Assembly: GCA_014871385.1 (NCBI GenBank)
Contig: CM026427.1
Location: forward strand, 7,011,909 to 7,075,908
Reading direction: 5' to 3'
Length of the DNA stretch: 64,000 nt
Origin: Ceratodon purpureus
Taxonomy: Eukaryota; Streptophyta; Bryopsida; Pseudoditrichales; Ditrichaceae
Position 1 is the stretch's first letter; every line of letters starts with the position of its first letter. This document shows positions 50,335-62,361 of this stretch, one piece after another. The notes under the pieces were generated by a model. That model saw only the letters and a program-made list of their open reading frames with translations. It was not told where the DNA came from and made no database searches. A program made the position numbers and the translations under genes.

Positions 50335-50589
50335 AGAAAAAAGCTAAAGGTGAAGAAAAGATCCAACTCAGAATTGCAGCCCAGATGTCATCTATGCAAA
50401 GTCATCCATTATAATTTTACCACTCCTTTATCCTAAACGAGATAAAAAATAAGGAAATATCTTTATACGTTAGATTCTTTTTACATCTACTTCAAGGATC
50501 CATAGAGATTAGAATAAGTTTTGTATACAAACGTTGTGGTCCCACACGTCTTGTTTAATTTTTTAATGCTAGCCAATCTAAAAAATCCT

Positions 50590-50945
50590 CTTCATTGTTT
50601 TTATTAAAAACCTCACAAATATTAAAAGAGTGTAACTATGTTTTGAGCTTGAATCCAACATTTGAGAAATCTATCATAGATAGTTCTTTTCTTATTTTCT
50701 AAAGGAAAAATCATGACTTTGTAAACTTGTAGCCCTTCCATCTCGCATTTCAATGAAGTGTGTTTAGAAGTTTGCAATCACGTTTTGGAAAGCTACATGA
50801 ATTTTTCCAAGCTACATGAATTTTACTAAAACCCACCTTATTGGTTGGTTTTCATTATGTATTGAAGATTTTAAAAAACAAAAATTGCATCAATAAAGCA
50901 CTCTGAAACCTTTTCTTACGCTTATGCCATGATTGACTATATAAA
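50590..50945. repeat. Interspersed repeat, right part (matches 57745-58095)
   Basis: This block aligns with 57745-58095 in the same orientation: shared words include GTGTAACTATGTTTTGA, ATGACTTTGTAAACTT and AGCTACATGAATTTTTCCAA. With 37800-38395 it defines a roughly 1-kb repeat whose full form is at 57090-58095. Confidence 0.8.
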
Positions 50946-51153
50946 AAATTATATCCAAAGAGAAGTAGACTATGACATTTATAAATATAAACTATATTAT
51001 AAACATATCATAAATTTACAAATTTGTGTATTATGTGGTTTTAATGTACAATAAGAAAGAAAAATATTTAATTACCTTAGACATCATTCTATATTGTAAT
51101 TTACCTTAAATTTTGATTCATTGTGATGGAAGCTATTAAATTATTAGTTAATC

Positions 51154-51468
51154 GTGGTCGGGATTTCGAATCCCTATGCCAACGTGGTGTCTACTACCAT
51201 AGTCCACCCAACTATGGTGGGGGGTCTTGAGACCTTATTGCATGGGTACCCAAAAAGACCTTGGGAGGGATGACACGTCGGTTGTCTTCAAGGCACTTAG
51301 AATAGAGGCACTTAGTGTAGAAAAGTGTTTACCTTCAAAACGGGGGTTACCATGTTCTAGATTCATTATCCTTTGTCCAGCTCAGGCCATTGGATTAGTG
51401 AATAGAATGAAGAAACACTATATTCACGACGGCCCCCTTCGAGGCCGAAGTTCTTCTTCTTCTTTTTA
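51154..51468 (+). mobile_element. Probable SINE fragment with B-box-like start
   Basis: The block begins with GTGGTCGGGATTTCGAATCC, which holds a B-box-like motif, and ends in a TTC-rich then T-rich tail (51451-51468). TTAGTTAATC (51144-51153) and TTAATTAATC (51469-51478) bracket it as a possible target duplication with one mismatch. The A-box part is missing. A short hairpin, CCATAGT/ACTATGG, lies inside. Confidence 0.45.
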
Positions 51469-51479
51469 TTAATTAATCA

Positions 51480-53828
51480 TAATTAGTTTCTGGCTTTTGA
51501 AAGATATTCAAACATGTAGTTTGTCTATTTTTGGAACTATGGTTGTAAAAACCTCAAAGAAATGTTTTTGTTCTATCCATAGTCTAACTTGGTGAGATTT
51601 GTCAAGAATCAAATTTATTTATAAATTCAATTTTACCATATGTAATAAGTTAATAACCTCATATTAAGAATTTGACACTTTTAAAGGTTTGATAAGTAAA
51701 GTTGTATATAAGGATTAATTTCTATTGTATTTAATGAGATTCTATGTTTTTGTTTGATAGATTCAAAGTTTTTCTTTGATACATTAATATTTTCCAATAC
51801 ATATTTTTTGGATCTAATATGTAATGTTTGTACTTTAATTGAGTTATAAATTAAACTTCATTTAACTTACATAGGTACATTAATAGGATTTCAACTGTAA
51901 TGTACCACATAACAAACTTGAAGATATTTTTACAGTAACATATTGAAATTTGATATTTTTGATCCATGATCCATAGTGATTTTCAGTCTTATCAACTTCA
52001 ACAACAATAAGTTTATGACAAAGTAATATGGTTGAGATTTCATTGCTATTTAGACTTATGATTGTTCAAAGAAAGATAATGTTTTTGAATTGAAAGTAAA
52101 CATGGGCCTTTAAATGCCAACCAAAAGTTTAAACATCCATATTTCTTAATCAACTTCAAAAGATTGTTTACATGCATATGTTTTGTATTTATACACAAAA
52201 TTCTGTTTTTGAACCTCTAAAATCCTAGTATTGCAAGAAAACAAAGAATCTTTAAACGGTTGTAAAGATTTTTCACCTCATGCTCTAGGTTAAAACGAAA
52301 ATGACAAAAACAAATAATCCCCATTATATAACGGGCTTTCATTTCTTGAATTAATAGAATCCATAAAGTTCAAAGTACAAGTTTGGTTCCACCAATTGTA
52401 ATCATGGCTAGATTTAGATCTTTTATAACTTTAATTTATTTTTCAAATTTAGGTAGTAAGTACCATTATTATTTTTTAATTTTTATTCATATGACAACAT
52501 AATAGCAGTGACAGGTTATATATTTGCATCCACTATTTATAAAGTTTGCAATAGCAAGAACAACAAACGAAATAAATGATGAAAATTATGCTATCCATCA
52601 TACTATATCTGGTTTTCTACATAATTGCAAATTTGAAAACAATCAACTACTACCCAAGCTACATTTATATGAGTTGTCAAAACTCGCAAAAATGTTGAAA
52701 AACACCAAAAACAATAATAATAACCACTAGCATTATATAATGGTCCTAACCACCACTCTTGTATCTAGTTGTGTACTACATCAATCAATGCTTTTACTGG
52801 ACCTCAAAGTATAATGTACATCTAGACCTTGTCTGGGCCATATAAATTAATACAACAGTCAATTACAGTGGCAAACATTATTGCTAAAGAAAACTAGGCT
52901 AACTCTTACCTTCCCTAGTAGACATGACAAATAAACATCTTGCTAAGTAGAAATAATCTTAATTTTACGGTAAGTGAATATTAAAAGTAGCTGAATTACC
53001 AGCTTATCATTGGTCTTTAAATTACATGTGCATCAATAATAGAAGAATATACACCTATGGTTGATTTGTCTTTTTAACAAAGAAGATCTTCAAAAACTTG
53101 TGTTATTTATGCAAAAATTTCATCCAGTAATTATGGATGATTGACTAATTTTGAAAAAATACTTCAATAAGAAATCTCGAATTAGATTTTGCCCACCACC
53201 TTATACATGCAAAAAATCTCTATGGTGGCTGTGGTGGCAATCGTGGCAAGTAGTGGCTGTCATGGCAGTAGTAGCTGTCGTGGCAATAGTGGCACTCGTA
53301 CTGCACAGACAACTTATGCTACAAGCAACCTTCACGTACCTACTAGACATTATATTACATGTGGGCCAGCTCGAGATACAAAGTTACCAGAAACTTCACA
53401 TCTACAAGTTACCGCACTTTAACTGTTAGTTTTCCTAAGTAAATTTGACCAGCTTGACCAAGTTGACCAGGTAAAGGTTGATGCCAAGATGTACACCTAC
53501 AAAACATATTGCACAACAATACCTACTAATCTTCACACTAAGAAGATCTGTATTCCCAAAAATGGTCATTTTACTTCATCCTACTTCCAAAACTCATGCT
53601 CTCACCAACACCAAGTCACTACCCTCCCATTACATTGGCTCTCCACAGCACACCTCCAGCAGCCTCAACTAGTGCCTCAACTCCTCACTCTCCACCATCA
53701 CTCTTGCAATTTCTCCACCGTCGCCAATCTAGTGTCTTGAAGGTTGTTGCAGTGTAGGTTGTTGCAGCGTCTCCTCACAACACCTAGTGTGACTTGGATA
53801 GTGCTGCTAAAGATCTTTAGTAGCAACG
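51480..53828. other. Intergenic stretch and BTB promoter
   Basis: No gene is supported. A TGGC/GTGG-rich imperfect repeat (GTGGCTGTGGTGGCAATCGT) lies at 53224-53300. The last few hundred bases upstream of 53829 are CT-rich and should hold the BTB gene's promoter and leader. Confidence 0.45.
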
Positions 53829-55449
53829 ATGAGCTCGAGAGATGAGAGTAAGATCAATTGCTACGGCAATCGATCCACCAGCGATGTAGTGATCTCTTTG
53901 GTTAGAAGTGCTGCCCCCGTTCTAGTTGACGAGAAACCTGCAGCAGGAGAGATGGTTCTGCCGAGTCTGCCTTCTGCTCATGACAAGGGCAAAGGTCCTG
54001 TAGAAGAAGAGCCTACGGCAGACTGCTTGACGACGAAGCGCAAGCGAGACGCAGAGGAGGAGAATAAGGAGGACTGCTCGAAGGAGATTCCGGATACCAC
54101 CTTGGCGGAGTTCCATGTTCACAGAAAGCGGCTGTGCCGGAGCAGCCGGTACTTCGAGGCGTGCTTGAGCGAGAGGTGGTCGGGTGGGGAGACCAGTGAC
54201 GGAGTGCAATCTCCGAGGCGCCTATCTCTTGAAGCTCACGTGCCGGTAAAGTATTACAAAGAATGCATCCACTACATGTATGTTCCGTGCTTGGGGGATG
54301 TTGACGTTCGTCAGTGTTTGAAGCTTGTGCGAGCGGCGTTGCAGATAGATTACCAGGCGCTTGTCCAAGAGTGTAGGGACTACTTGGCCGGCATAGAGTG
54401 GACGAGCGAGGACGAGTGGAGGATACGGAGGTGTGCATCGACCTCGCACTTCCCCATCAGTTGTGCAGCGGACGGCCTCTCCTCTCGGCTAGGGTCCAAT
54501 TTCTCTGCAAGCATGCGGAAAAATGTGCTTGACCATTATGAGAGTGTGTTATCCGCATACTTCGGGAAAGATGTTCCAGTGAGCTTGTTTACTACCACCT
54601 TTCAACGGGTCGTGAGAGGCCGGTGCCATACTATTTCAGAGGTTTTTTTCGGATTTCTGAATAACAAAATAAAGAAGGGCATCTCGAACGCAGTGGGAAC
54701 TGCAAAGCTGAGATCGGAGTGTGCTGATGAAGCTACCGAGGACATGCTTAGCACAGAACGCTACATGCTTCAACTCCTTTTGCTTAACAAGAGGGCCAGA
54801 GAGGTGGTAGAGTATATAGTAGAGGAGTCTGATTTGCACGAGGCCTTGAAAACGAAGCAGTTTACACCTTGGGATATGGATTGGGCGGGGATGATTGATG
54901 GCATAATGAGCGACCTCATTGAAGGGCGTTTGGTGCTCGGAGCATCGACGCGATATAAACTGATCACAAATTATACGTGGTTACTCGTTGTGAGATTCGA
55001 ACAATATCTAAGGGCGAGAGAAACTGTAGAGATCTTTTGCAAGTTTATCATGACCTTCCCGCGAGAGGAGCAATTGAAGTTGATGAATCTCGAGGACCTA
55101 AGGCGGAATGTGGCTTTTTACCATGAAGCGAACGAAATGTGGATCAAGGGCTTCGAATACAAGATTTGTTCGCTCGAGGAGGAGACAAAATATTGTGTAG
55201 ATTTCCCGGAGGAGAGCCAATCCATACCATCTGTGTCAGGTAAGGGGCAGATTTCCAGTCGTCTGGTTTTGTTCAATTGTCGATTCTTTGTGGTGGGGCT
55301 TAATCATTGCTTGTTCTGCAGACGCTTCCGGAGATTCCAGACTTTCTGATGATGGAAGTTTTCATTCGCTCGAATTCAACTCCACAGATGGAGCACATCC
55401 TGATGCTGGATGGCCTGAGGTAGAGGTCACCAGTAGCCATCTCGGTTGA
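53829..55449 (+). CDS. BTB/POZ domain protein
   Basis: A BTB protein, probably a substrate adaptor for CUL3 ubiquitin ligases. Exon 1 is 53829-55239 and exon 2 is 55322-55449, with GTCAG/GTAAGG donor and CTGCAG acceptor in phase 1, giving 512 residues. The BTB fold starts with TSDVVISLV (residues 17-25). It is then split by an acidic/basic low-complexity insert (about 27-90) before FHVHRKRLCRSSRYFEACLS, LEAHVPVKYYKECIHYMY and QCLKLVRAALQIDYQALVQE. The C-terminal 300 residues are alpha-helical in appearance and match the general layout of the land-plant BTB group without NPH3 or MATH domains. GC content is above that of the flanks. The exon 2 tail is acidic and Ser-rich. Confidence 0.88.
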
Positions 55450-55910
55450 GAAAACCAAGCTGGGCATTTATTTCGCCACACTGTGTTTGTGAGTATCTTG
55501 ACAAATTTCATGACTGCTCTTGCATAGAGATCATTACCACATCAGGCTATGGTGTGAGCTTTCAGGAGATGTCTAACCTTTCATTGCCCTAAGTAGTATT
55601 GGAAGACACATTTTCTTTCATTCGAGTTATGGAGTAAATTTCAGTCTTCAAGTCGATGCTGAACAGTGCTATCCCCAGTTAAATTTCGGCCGAAATTCCT
55701 TGTTGGCCATTGACGTGCATATGGTTGCTGCTGATACAAGAAGTTGAGTGGGATCGAGATTTGTTGCGTTGCAGTGATGCTTGCTTAATAAGTCTTATAG
55801 CTTGTCAGAGATGGTGTGTGTATTCAGAAGGATCTTGATTATTTCTTTTCCTGCAGGCACCTCCAGAATGAATCTCGCAGAGTTTCCCTTTACTCCTCCA
55901 CTGATAGTGA

Positions 55911-56066
55911 GATTCGGCTAGCCACTTGGAGCTGGTGATCCCCCAGAAGGTTGACAAGATCAAAGTCGTATGCGGCGAAAATCGTGGATATACTGGAAAG
56001 CTCGTGGATATTCGTCAAGCAGACAGGGCTGTGAAGATGGATGCCATGCAAGTGAGAAAGATTTGA
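55911..56066 (+). pseudogene. Orphan KOW-motif exon (SPT5-like)
   Basis: A 51-codon open stretch ends in TGA at 56064-56066 and reads LVIPQKVDKIKVV, CGENRGYTGKLVDI and then DRAVKMDAMQVRKI. This is the pattern of a KOW motif, as at the C-terminus of transcription elongation factor SPT5. A stop lies directly upstream (55908-55910), so it would have to be a terminal exon, with CTAG at 55922 as one possible acceptor. I find no other exons of such a gene in the window, so a fragment is more likely. Confidence 0.4.
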
Positions 56067-57085
56067 GTCATGAGCAGTCTTGGCAAGATTTTCATGTTTT
56101 ATATATAAAGTATCTTTCAGATTTGACATCACCGTACTAGAATTCGTTGCGAAATGCCCTCACAGCTGTGTAGAACACGTCTGACGATTTCCAGAACGAA
56201 TGCGTGGGATTCATTGCAAAATGCCCCCATAGCGGTGCAGAATGTGACAGAATGCAGAATCACAAATACTGATTGTGCATATTCATGGAGACAAGAATGA
56301 GAATGTTGCACATGGGATTAGTTATTTCGTTTAACTTGAGCATGTGAATTCCTCTTCTACTTGCGTGTATATTGCACAACTACCATAGTACGATCCACTT
56401 GTGCTCCAGGCTGTGAGAGCTGGGGTGGCATGGGGTGTGAGCGAAGTTTGCATGGGCATGAGCCCGGTGATGGCGAAGCTCTGTCGATGTCCTCGCACTT
56501 CTGGCTATGGCCGGGTCCCTAGTGGAAGCTCTAGACGAGAGTGGCCACGCACAAGAGCACCAGAGTGGATCCCAACGCATGTGATCCGCTATCCCGCATG
56601 TGAGAAAACCACGTTCCTCTGAGAGCTTGTGGGGACGAAGTGAGGCATATCGCATCTTTGTTTCTGAGTGAACCAGTGATCATTCTGTTAGAGGAAGATG
56701 CAACAGCGAAATAATTCAGAATTGGATTTGAAAACCATCTCATGTTCAACTGGCTTTTCTACAAGCAATTGTTCATATATTTCGGAACACAAGGAGTACT
56801 GCACATTGGACAAAGAAAACACGAAGACCACACAATGAGCGTCCTTCATCCAGCCTACCAAGCTGGGGGTTAAGCTGGAGATGACTCAAGTGTTTCAAGA
56901 GGGAAGGATCGGCACCAAGTTGATGCTGAACATGGTTGAGAAGGATGAGACGGACACCAGTAGACTTGTCTCTCCTCAACTGGAATGTCAAGATGCAATT
57001 GCAAGCTGCAGCTAGATTCACTGCTATTCTTGAGTCTTGAGAGAAGTATTCTAGGTCCAAAAGTCTATATTTTTTTTTAATTTCA
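56067..57085. other. Intergenic stretch
   Basis: Nothing recognisable. The plus-strand peptide GVKLEMTQVFQEG near 56865 looks superficially like the start of ribosomal protein L3, but nothing after it fits. AATGCCCTCACAGCTGTG and AATGCCCCCATAGCGGTG (about 56152 and 56220) form a diverged local duplication. Confidence 0.4.
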
Positions 57086-57089
57086 TTGT

Positions 57090-58095
57090 TTACAATAATT
57101 CAAGTGGACAATCAACTTTGTCACTACAGTATCCGTTCAATTTTGTTGGAAAGTGACTACAATATCCTATTAATGATGTGCCAAATCTTGTTTTGCAATC
57201 AAAATATTCATGGCTGATAGAAGCAAGTGAGGTTTGTTGTATAGTTATAAATGCCGTAACCTTGAAAATAATTTATATTTGTTTTTTGGAATTCTTTGCT
57301 TTATAAATCCAATATATCTTTATTTGTTGAGGATTGAAAAAATTTCAACTTCCAAGGTTAGAATTTTGTTAGAATTTTGAATAAGATACGTCAGTTCCTT
57401 GTGTGCCAAATTTTGGTTCTAGTGGATGTGCTTGGTATTTCCAAAATCTTTAGGTAATGGTAGGAGCTTAAAATAAAAGATGCTACAAACATTTTATTTT
57501 ACGTGACCTCAAGTTCTAATGAAATTTTAATCCAAACAACCATACAGAAGCTTATACCTTTTGTTTGAGTAAATAAATACAAAAAAATAGAGAAAATATA
57601 ATAGAATATATAAACTCTAAAAACATCTTATTTTATAAAATATTTTTTCCATTGTTATGAAAGCTTAAATTCTTCTTGGTATGAGATATGAATCTCTTTG
57701 TAAAAATTCATTTGCTTTTTTTATTCTTTTATGCTAATCATTCTTGAAAACCCACTTCATTGTTTCTAATAAAAATCTCGCATATAGTAGAAGGGTGTAA
57801 CTATGTTTTGAACTTGAATTCATCATTTGACAAATCTATCAAAGATATTTTTTTTTCTTTTTTCTAAAGGAAAAAATATGACTTTGTAAACTTCTAACTT
57901 CCATCTCATATCTCAATAAAGTTTGTTTAGTCTAAGTATGTAATCAAGTTTTAAGAAGCTACATGAATTTTTCCAAAACCTACCTAATTAGTTGGTTTTT
58001 CATTATGTATAATGTATTGGAGATTTTAAGAGCTGAATTTGCATCAAAAAAGCAATCTCAAATCTTTTCTTACAATTATGCTACGATTGACTACG
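57090..58095. repeat. Longest copy of the roughly 1-kb interspersed repeat
   Basis: Its left 625 bases match 37800-38395 and its right 350 bases match 50590-50945. No intact coding frame is visible in any copy, so its class (LINE, LTR or DNA element) is undecided. Confidence 0.8.
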
Positions 58096-58108
58096 GGAAT
58101 GCTATCTT

Positions 58109-58157
58109 GTGAGCGGTGAGCGGTGAGCAGTGAGCGGTGAGCAGTGAGCGGTGAGCA
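58109..58157. repeat. (GTGAGCG/GTGAGCA)n microsatellite
   Basis: Seven units of the 7-bp word GTGAGCG or GTGAGCA in alternation. The block is GC-richer than its flanks. Confidence 0.95.
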
Positions 58158-58810
58158 CTAAATTTTCATTTTTTTGACTATTTATTTGATATTTTGAGAT
58201 GATTTTGCATGACATGGCATATATGGGACCTATGACCGTGGAAGGTGATTTAGGGTATATTCCAAAAAAATGGCTTCTAAACTAATAAATGTAGAAATTT
58301 ACACCCGATTCATACCCGAATAAATTGTGATTATTTTTTCATATATCTTATCAATTCCACGCCATGAAGACCAAGAGGAAAAAATTAAAATAAAGGAAAA
58401 AATTAAAAAAGAAAAAAAATTAAAATAAATAAATAATGAAAATAGGGAAAAAAATTAAAAAATGAAGGAAAATAAGAAGAAAAGAAAGAAAAATAAATAA
58501 AACAACGAAAGAAGAAAAACAAAGAATAAATAAATAAATGAAAAAAATAAAAAAGATAAAACATAAAAAAAAATTAACAAAAAAAGATTAAAAAAAAATG
58601 AATAAGTACATATAGGAGAAAAAGTGGAAAGATAAAAAAAAGTAAAACAAAATTAGGTGAATAAGAGATATACACAACGGCTATTGTGGCTTCTAGTTTT
58701 TAGGGATGGATATTTTTTCATCCAATTGTTGGATGACTGATTTAAAGGTGCAGAATTAATTAACTGAGAGTTAATTACTCCTAAAACGGACTTGGGATTT
58801 GTGTTCGTAG
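58158..58810. other. A-rich spacer
   Basis: From about 58380 to 58650 the plus strand is almost pure A with scattered T and G (AAAATTAAAAAAG-type words). No gene is supported. Confidence 0.6.
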
Positions 58811-58813
58811 GGG

Positions 58814-58930
58814 ACCCCAAGTAATTACTAGGGGTGCCCAAGTACCCCAAGAAATTACTAGGGGTGTCCAAGTACCCCAAGAAATTACTAGGGGTGTCCA
58901 AGTACCCCAAGTAATTACTAGGGGTATTTG
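58814..58930. repeat. 30-bp tandem repeat, about four copies
   Basis: The unit CCCAAGAAATTACTAGGGGT plus GTCCAAGTAC repeats with only a few substitutions between copies. The minus-strand open frame across it is a repeat artefact. Confidence 0.93.
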
Positions 58931-59213
58931 CATAATAGTGAAGGGAAAAATACATGAGAAAGGTTTTAAGAAAATCACATTTTATTGTGGTGCCTTCAAG
59001 CTGTAACCAAGGAATATTCAACTTCTAAAAAAATTAGTACCATCTTTATAATTCAAGCATGTATGAAGTCAATTTAAAACATATGGCCGGTATAGAAATT
59101 CATACAGAAGTAGAATAAAGTAAGGTTAAGGCAAAATATAAAATCCAAAGCCAAAGCTATCATATAATATATAAGTAGGGAAAACATAACAATATAGAGT
59201 AAGTATGCAATGA

Positions 59214-61875
59214 TCAAGAAGACATCTCGTCATCGCTACAAGTACCAATCCAACCATGATAAGAATCGCTATCACTAGATAATACCACTCTGGCAACTTC
59301 TGCAGCTATGTCAAGATAAATCTTAGCATCACGACAAATGCTATCTCTATCAGATGAAATAGATGGAGAAGGAGCAGCTAAATAAGCTTGAGCTTGCATC
59401 TCTGTATAATGTGGAAGCTCTAAAGGTCTAACTGGACTCCTTATCTTGCTAAGATGGCGCGAGATAATAGAGCCACCAATGTCATTCTTCAACGCTTTCT
59501 TCCGACTGCACATGACAATTTTACACTCTAATAAATATTGAACTAAACTTTTTTTTAAAAAAATAAACAAATGACAAATGAATGTAAAGACTTACTTACA
59601 AGAACGCTTGGAGGCAGTCTTCCTCTCAGGCTCATCGTCTGACTCAACCGAACGCTTCTTCTTCGGTGAAGGCACAGGAATTGGAGTAGGCTCAACCTCC
59701 TCCGTGCTAGGAAGAAGAGGGAGCAACACCTGCTTGTACAAGGTGGTGTCAGACTCAAAGCCTATGACATGATGCCGGAGACTCTTGGAAGCTCGAATGG
59801 AAGCACCTGCACAGAAATTAGCACACCAAAATCTAAGTAAAAATTATAAAATGAAATACAAAATTCTTTTAATAAAAAAAAAAAACAAATTAATACCTGT
59901 AGAAGCTGTGAGATCCATGACAATGTCATTCTCAACCGTGCACAAATCAATTAGAGCCTGCAAGAGGTTAGAAGTCTTCTCCCGTGCTCCTCTGAATGGC
60001 TCCCCAGTCTCTGAATTAATTGTCAGAGAATCTGCAGTAATCAAATTAGTGCAATGTCCATCAGAGGAGAGCTTGATGCCTAGGGCACCAAGCTCAGCCC
60101 TATCATGAAACTGAAACATAGACCTTGGAACCTCCTCCTCGACATTCTCCATCTTGATGAAGCACTTGACCATAAAAGTCTTGTGCTGGCGTGGATAACG
60201 GTCTGGAATAGTCAATGGCAGGCCATTGATTGCAAACCACTTGGCCTCCTCCTGAAAGTTAGCCCACTCTGCCCAGGAAATAAGCTCATTCGAAATGAAC
60301 TTTGAATCAGGGTAAAAAACAATCAAAGCTCCATCATCCTGCAGAAACTACATAGCAAACTCAAAATGGGCCTTAATCCATGAAGACTCCATCTTTTTCC
60401 CTGCTGAAATCTTGGGGTGCTTGTTCCAGGAGGGAATCTCACCATCTTGCCCTAAACCTGGAACTCGTAAATCCTCTGGAACATCAAAAATGATGAGGTC
60501 CACAGCAGCCTTAGCCTCCTCACCCCCAAAATTCCTAGCCTTGCTACCGAGATGGTCCTGGATCCAATCCTTGATCTTTCTATAAATCTCAGGCACATCC
60601 CCCTCCGATAAAGAAGTAAACAAATCCAAAATGCCCATAGGGCAATCATTGATGATCTCAACACTAGTGTCTACCTCATCCAACTGCGAGCATGGAATCG
60701 TGTAGATAGTCTGAGAAGGCATGGGGGTAGAAAAATGAGGCACCTGAGGAGCTACAGGAACTATGGCAGCCTGCATGCTACTGCCTGAAGGAGAAATGCC
60801 AACATGAGACATCAACTTCTCTGGCCCTTCCTTCAAAACTAACTTGGCGAATTCCTTGTTCCTTGCTGCCACTTCCTTCTTGAGCTTAGCTTCCTGCTCC
60901 TTCTCCTTCTTCTTGTCTTCCTTCTCCTTCATCTTTGCCTCTGTCTTTGCCTTCTTCTCAGCCACCTTCTTCTTCTGTCTCTCAAAAAGAGCAACATCAT
61001 CACCAACCTGCGAGGTATCCTCCTCCAAACCCATCATGTTCTCATCCCCAAGCTGCTTCATTAAATTCTCACAACTTGCCTTAAGACCTCTCTCTTCCCC
61101 GGGGCATTAATCATTCTCCTTGAGCTCAAGGTACCAAGGACACTGCAGGAGATGAGGAGCTCCAAAATGCCTCCTCTGATAATCTGTAAAAATGCACTCA
61201 CTGCTAGAGACATCCACTCACTTCTTAAACCTCTGAGGAATATCCTTCTTGTCAATGGCACCCTTAACAACCAACTCCCTCCAGAAATACCTCAAGATAG
61301 CCCGCTTCATAGCATTCTCAGCACCAGCCTGGTGGAAAAATGGCTCTTTCTTGGTAAAGGTTCCAGCCTTAGGGAAAAAAGGCTTAAAGGCCCTGCCCCA
61401 CAAAGTGATGGAATGAGCCTCAATCCATGAGCCAATATCATCTACAGGATTAGGTAAATCCTCTGTCCTCAAAACTATGATATCCTCCTCTACAATCTTG
61501 GCATAACGAATGACTGCCTCCTCCTCTAGCTGCAAATACAATCAATTAAAAAACACATAAGAATACGTGACCAATTTTATGATGAAGCGTTATGTTAAAC
61601 TGCAATAAGCAACAACTTTGAAATGAAATGCAATGGCTTAAGAATTAGAAATTTACCCCAGCCCAGAATGCAGCCTGATCAACCCAAGGCCGGAGAACTA
61701 GATCAGAAGCTGGATGTGGAGGAAAATTGTACTCCTGCCTACTCTCCTTGCTCATGTTCCACCACCTCAACCACCTCTCTTTCTACTTGGGAGAAACCTT
61801 GGCACTTGAAAAAAGTTGCAACTTTTCAGGGGTCATCTCAGCCTTGTTATAAAATATGTTAAAGTGCCGGATGAT
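59214..61875 (-). pseudogene. Methyltransferase-like coiled-coil gene, copy 2 (fuller, three in-frame stops)
   Basis: Five exons fit on the minus strand: 61875-61657, 61529-61222, 61183-59897, 59806-59596 and 59505-59214, with GT-AG borders and matching phases (about 770 codons). The N-terminal part has RPWVDQAAFWAG and WIEAHSITLWGRAFKPFFPK. A Lys/Glu coiled coil (near 60890-60990) is followed by VLKEGPEKLMSHVGISPSGS. The last part has beta-class amino-methyltransferase order: DLIIFDVPED where DPPY is expected, FLQDDGALIVFYPDSKF, then motif I (IVMDLTASTG) and motif II-like SIRASKSLRHHVIGFESD. The usual catalytic [DNS]PP[YFW] is DVP here. A nuclear-localisation-like KKKR and an acidic tail follow. 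In-frame stops are TAG at 61785, TAA at 61109 and TAG at 60350. The same residues are open in copy 1 at the second and third positions, so these are mutations, not introns. Confidence 0.82.
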
Positions 61876-62361
61876 CTGCAAATAAGTCAAGCATCATCTT
61901 AGAATAAGATCATATCATCTCTAATGATCTTATAGAAATTAAAGTTCAATTATATTGAACTTCACATTCTGATTATAAGGGAAAGTGCACAAAGATAAAA
62001 AACAAACTGGAAATGCAAAGCTCTTGACTGCTTACAAAAATCCAATACAGATTCCTCGTTAGAGACTGTACCCACAGTGACTCACAAGCGATCCCACACT
62101 GAAGTTCAAGCGACAGGCAACACACAGTCAACCACATATGACTCAAACGCAACCCCAAGCATAAGAAGCACTTCAAGCAAAACCAAAGCACAATATATAT
62201 CACTTGCAGGGTAAAAACTGAATCAATTGATACCTACGACAGTTCCTCCTTAGTTTGATATCGAACAAGAACTGAAATGCAAAGCTCTTGACATCATCCA
62301 AATGACTCCAGGTGTCTCACTTTACTTTCTATATCACTACAAGGGAATAGTTCAAATATAC

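Noticed and set aside
56780..57010. Ribosomal protein L3-like start (GVKLEMTQVFQEG)
   Set aside because: Similarity ends after about 13 residues; likely chance.
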